Below the pieces are notes generated by a model. It ran no database searches. It saw only the letters and a program-made list of their open reading frames with translations, and was not told where the DNA came from. 64,000 nt of DNA from Pachysolen tannophilus NRRL Y-2460. Its lineage: Eukaryota > Ascomycota > Pichiomycetes > Alaninales > Pachysolenaceae. The stretch is taken from the NCBI GenBank assembly GCA_001661245.1, contig KV454012.1, positions 548,174 through 612,173 of the forward strand. Reading direction: 5' to 3'. This document shows, piece by piece, positions 62,123-64,000 of this stretch. Every line of letters begins with the position of its first letter. Position 1 is the first letter of the stretch. The translations under genes and the position numbers were made by a program.

Positions 62123-62872
62123 TTATTTCTCTTTAGTGTTCAATTTTGGTAATGGTGGCTTTACGTTATTTCTAGACAAATAATTAAAGAAATTTCTTTC
62201 AATTTTACAAATCAAACTATTATTTGGGAATACTCCATCTCTAACCCATATTCCGTATGATCCCATCATGTTGGCCATTAAGATATCGGTGAATAATCTA
62301 TCACCTATAACAGCAACTTCGTGTGGTCCACTAACAGTATTATTCTTATAAAAATAATCCATAATTTCTTTGTGACATCCCGGTTTCTTGGTAGAGTGTC
62401 TCAAAACAGTCACACCAGTTTCCGATTCAATCTTCAAAGCCTGTTTATGCCCAGCATCATCATCAGTCCCAGCAGAGTTACTCACAATAAGCAACTGAGC
62501 ACCGGGATAAGCTTTTCTTAAACTTGACCAAGTCTCCTATAAGTAAAAAAAAAAAATAAAAAAAAAAATTGGGGGAAAAGTAGGAAAAGTCAGTATACTC
62601 TCTTTACTTACTGAATTGAAGTTCAATCAATTATTTACTAGATACATCAAGCTTACCTGATACTCTGGCCATACCCTATCTTCATGTGCTTTGGCAAAAC
62701 AATTATCCTTATCCAACACCACAGCTTTAATACTAACATCCGATGATTTAATCTTGGACAGAATACTCAATGGATTTGGTATATCGTTAAACGTTGAAAC
62801 ACTCATATGCGGCATACAGTAATTCGGATTCCAAAATAACCTCAACACATTTATCGTAGCACTAACATTCAT
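62123..62872 (-). CDS. GEP4: Mitochondrial phosphatidylglycerophosphatase Gep4, one intron (209 aa)
   Basis: Gep4 is the HAD-family phosphatase that makes phosphatidylglycerol from phosphatidylglycerophosphate on the mitochondrial inner membrane, a step in cardiolipin synthesis. Exon 1 is 62657-62872 and exon 2 is 62123-62536; the join keeps phase and gives WPEYQ-ETWSSLRKAYPG. The HAD nucleophile motif is VVLDKDNC, motif II is LLIVSNSAG, the family stretch is VLRHSTKKPGCHKEIMDYF, and motif III/IV is VAVIGDRLFTDILMANMMGS. The start MNVSATINVLRLFWNP matches the yeast protein's MNISGTLN start, so ATG 62872 is chosen over an upstream in-frame ATG at 62893. I believe S. cerevisiae GEP4 has no intron. 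Confidence 0.94.
62537..62656 (-). other. GEP4 intron (120 nt)
   Basis: On the minus strand the donor is GTAAGC (starting at 62656), the likely branch point is TACTGAC, and the acceptor is TTATAG (ending at 62537) after a T-rich tract. Both flanking exons encode conserved Gep4 sequence, which supports the boundaries. Confidence 0.88.
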
Positions 62873-63287
62873 TATCCACTCTTCTTCCACCAATATCTAA
62901 CTATCCAATCTCTATACTCTCTATACTCTCAACACTCTTGCAATTAATAAATTAAATTCAAAAGCTCTTCTCGTCAGGCTCTTTGGCCAATAAATTTGTG
63001 GTCGTTTGTGAAAAATCAAGAGTGAAAATTTTTGATGTCTTCCATGAGAAGCCAAAAAATACTAACAAATGGACTAAATTATAATGAAGTTGATGTTAAA
63101 ATTAATAAGTTATTTAACATTTGCTTTGAGCGATTGTTGAGGTATCAGGTTGATAGCTGTGTTTTTCATTTCTGGCTTTGATTTTGGTTGCCCTTTTTTT
63201 TTGCAAAGTTTTTATTTTAACTGGAGTGGGGATTTTATTTTTTTGATTTTGATTTGCTGTTGTATTGTCGGATGACAAAGGGTACTA
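62873..63287. promoter_or_regulatory. Divergent region between GEP4 and HEL2
   Basis: About 415 bp shared by GEP4 (minus) and HEL2 (plus). A short ATG-started frame at 63272 overlaps the HEL2 start in another frame and ends after 12 codons; it would act as an overlapping upstream ORF. No other motif is recognised. Confidence 0.45.
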
Positions 63288-64000
63288 ATGAGCTCATCAA
63301 CGATAGATAAAGAAAGAGGTGGAAGTAATGGTAATGTTAATGGGGGGAAGTCGTATAATAAGTCGAGGTTTGGGCGACATACTCCAAATGGTTCTTGGAA
63401 ACGAGATGGACATGGTCATGGTCATGGTCATGGCAATGGCAATGACAATAGCAATGACGGAAACACTGAACCACAGGAGGAGATTGATGAGGCCGAGCAA
63501 TGTATTATTTGTGCCAATAGGATTGAGTATGGGGCTTTGACCCCATGTAATCACCAGACTTGTCATATTTGTATATTTCGTCAAAGGGCTTTATATGGGA
63601 AGAATTTATGCCTTGTTTGCAGAACTGAAAATTCAAGAGTTATAATAACTGAGGATTTCCTTAATAAATATTATCATGAATTTAAACAAAAAGATATTGT
63701 TACTAGAGAAGAGAAATATGGTTTAGATTTTACTTCTCATAATGGTCATGTTGCAACATTGAATTTGCTTAATTTTAAATGTCCAATGAAATATTGTAAA
63801 ATGCATAGTTTTGATTTTAAAAATTTTAAACTGTTAAATGAACATGTAAAGATAGAACATGATAAGCAATATTGTGATATTTGTGCTAATAATAAGAAAG
63901 CTTTTATTTCAGAGTTGAAATTATATACACATAAAAGTTTACAGAGACATAAATCTGAAGGTGATGAAGAAGGTTTTAATGGACATCCGTCTTGTAAATT
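63288..64000 (+). CDS. HEL2: Hel2/ZNF598 RING ubiquitin ligase of ribosome quality control (5' part)
   Basis: The frame from ATG 63288 stays open to the window end, so only about 237 residues are seen. Hel2 marks collided ribosomes by ubiquitinating uS10 and starts the ribosome quality control response. The N-terminus has a Gly-His/Gly-Asn repeat (GHGHGHGHGNGNDN, about 41-54). The RING finger spans residues 72-111: CIIC, then CNHQTCHICIFRQRALYGKN and CLVC, with FRQRALY and CRTEN typical of Hel2. C2H2-like zinc ligands follow (CPMKYCKMH, then HVKIEHDKQYCDIC, then LYTHKSLQRH), matching the family's zinc-finger block. The start was chosen for full RING coverage and lack of an earlier in-frame ATG. 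Confidence 0.93.
   Translation, partial: MSSSTIDKERGGSNGNVNGGKSYNKSRFGRHTPNGSWKRDGHGHGHGHGNGNDNSNDGNTEPQEEIDEAEQCIICANRIEYGALTPCNHQTCHICIFRQRALYGKNLCLVCRTENSRVIITEDFLNKYYHEFKQKDIVTREEKYGLDFTSHNGHVATLNLLNFKCPMKYCKMHSFDFKNFKLLNEHVKIEHDKQYCDICANNKKAFISELKLYTHKSLQRHKSEGDEEGFNGHPSCK

Noticed and set aside
1-64000. CRISPR array, operon, transposon, LTR element or viral remnant
   Set aside because: No repeat-spacer structure, no transposase, integrase or reverse transcriptase frame and no long terminal repeats were seen on either strand. The only large repeat is the SIZ1 copy.

Overview
This is AT-rich nuclear DNA of a budding yeast (Saccharomycotina). The signs are mostly intronless, densely packed genes with long A/T runs, yeast-type introns (GTATGT or GTAAG donors, CTAAC-like branch points), Tbf1- and Cbf1-type sites upstream of a ribosomal protein gene, and a set of fungal genes: TRA1, YPK1, SIZ1, RUP1, FCF1, GEP4, HEL2, PSP1, YML6 and RPS18. 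Two further signs narrow the lineage. One is a complete gephyrin/CnxE-type molybdenum-cofactor gene, which most budding yeasts lack and which is typical of nitrate-assimilating lineages. The other is CTG codons that fall at positions where relatives carry Ala, Gly or Thr rather than Leu. Together they make a CUG-Ala yeast (Pachysolen/Nakazawaea type) a reasonable but unproven guess.

Layout. 0-5 kb: the 3' end of an unknown gene, an unknown acidic protein (minus) and a long disordered protein that may be Nba1-like. 6-14 kb: PSP1, mitochondrial uL4m (YML6), RPS18 with one intron (YML6 and RPS18 are also neighbours in S. cerevisiae), a possible small spliced gene, and an unknown coiled-coil protein. 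14-24 kb: YPK1-type AGC kinase (minus), a highly atypical Ras-like GTPase, and an anion:cation symporter family transporter, separated by two empty stretches of about 2 kb. 23.8-33.3 kb, all minus: SIZ1-type SUMO ligase, the Moco gene and RUP1. A 200-N gap followed by a second copy of the SIZ1 5' end lies here and looks like an assembly artefact.

34-45 kb is a plus-strand transporter block: two tandem near-identical DHA2 drug:H+ antiporters, then two hexose transporters. The hexose transporter promoters carry clusters of Rgt1-like sites, and two Mig1-like sites lie between the genes. 45-61 kb: an arginyl-tRNA synthetase with an in-frame mitochondrial presequence, FCF1, and the 11.8-kb TRA1. 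61-64 kb: a spliced four-helix membrane protein, spliced GEP4, and the start of HEL2, cut by the window end.

I found no tRNA, rRNA, CRISPR array, transposon or virus-derived element. No multi-gene new system is evident. The points most worth following are the Ras-like protein altered at the G12, T35, Q61 and NKxD positions, the CUG question, the Moco gene, and the likely false duplication.
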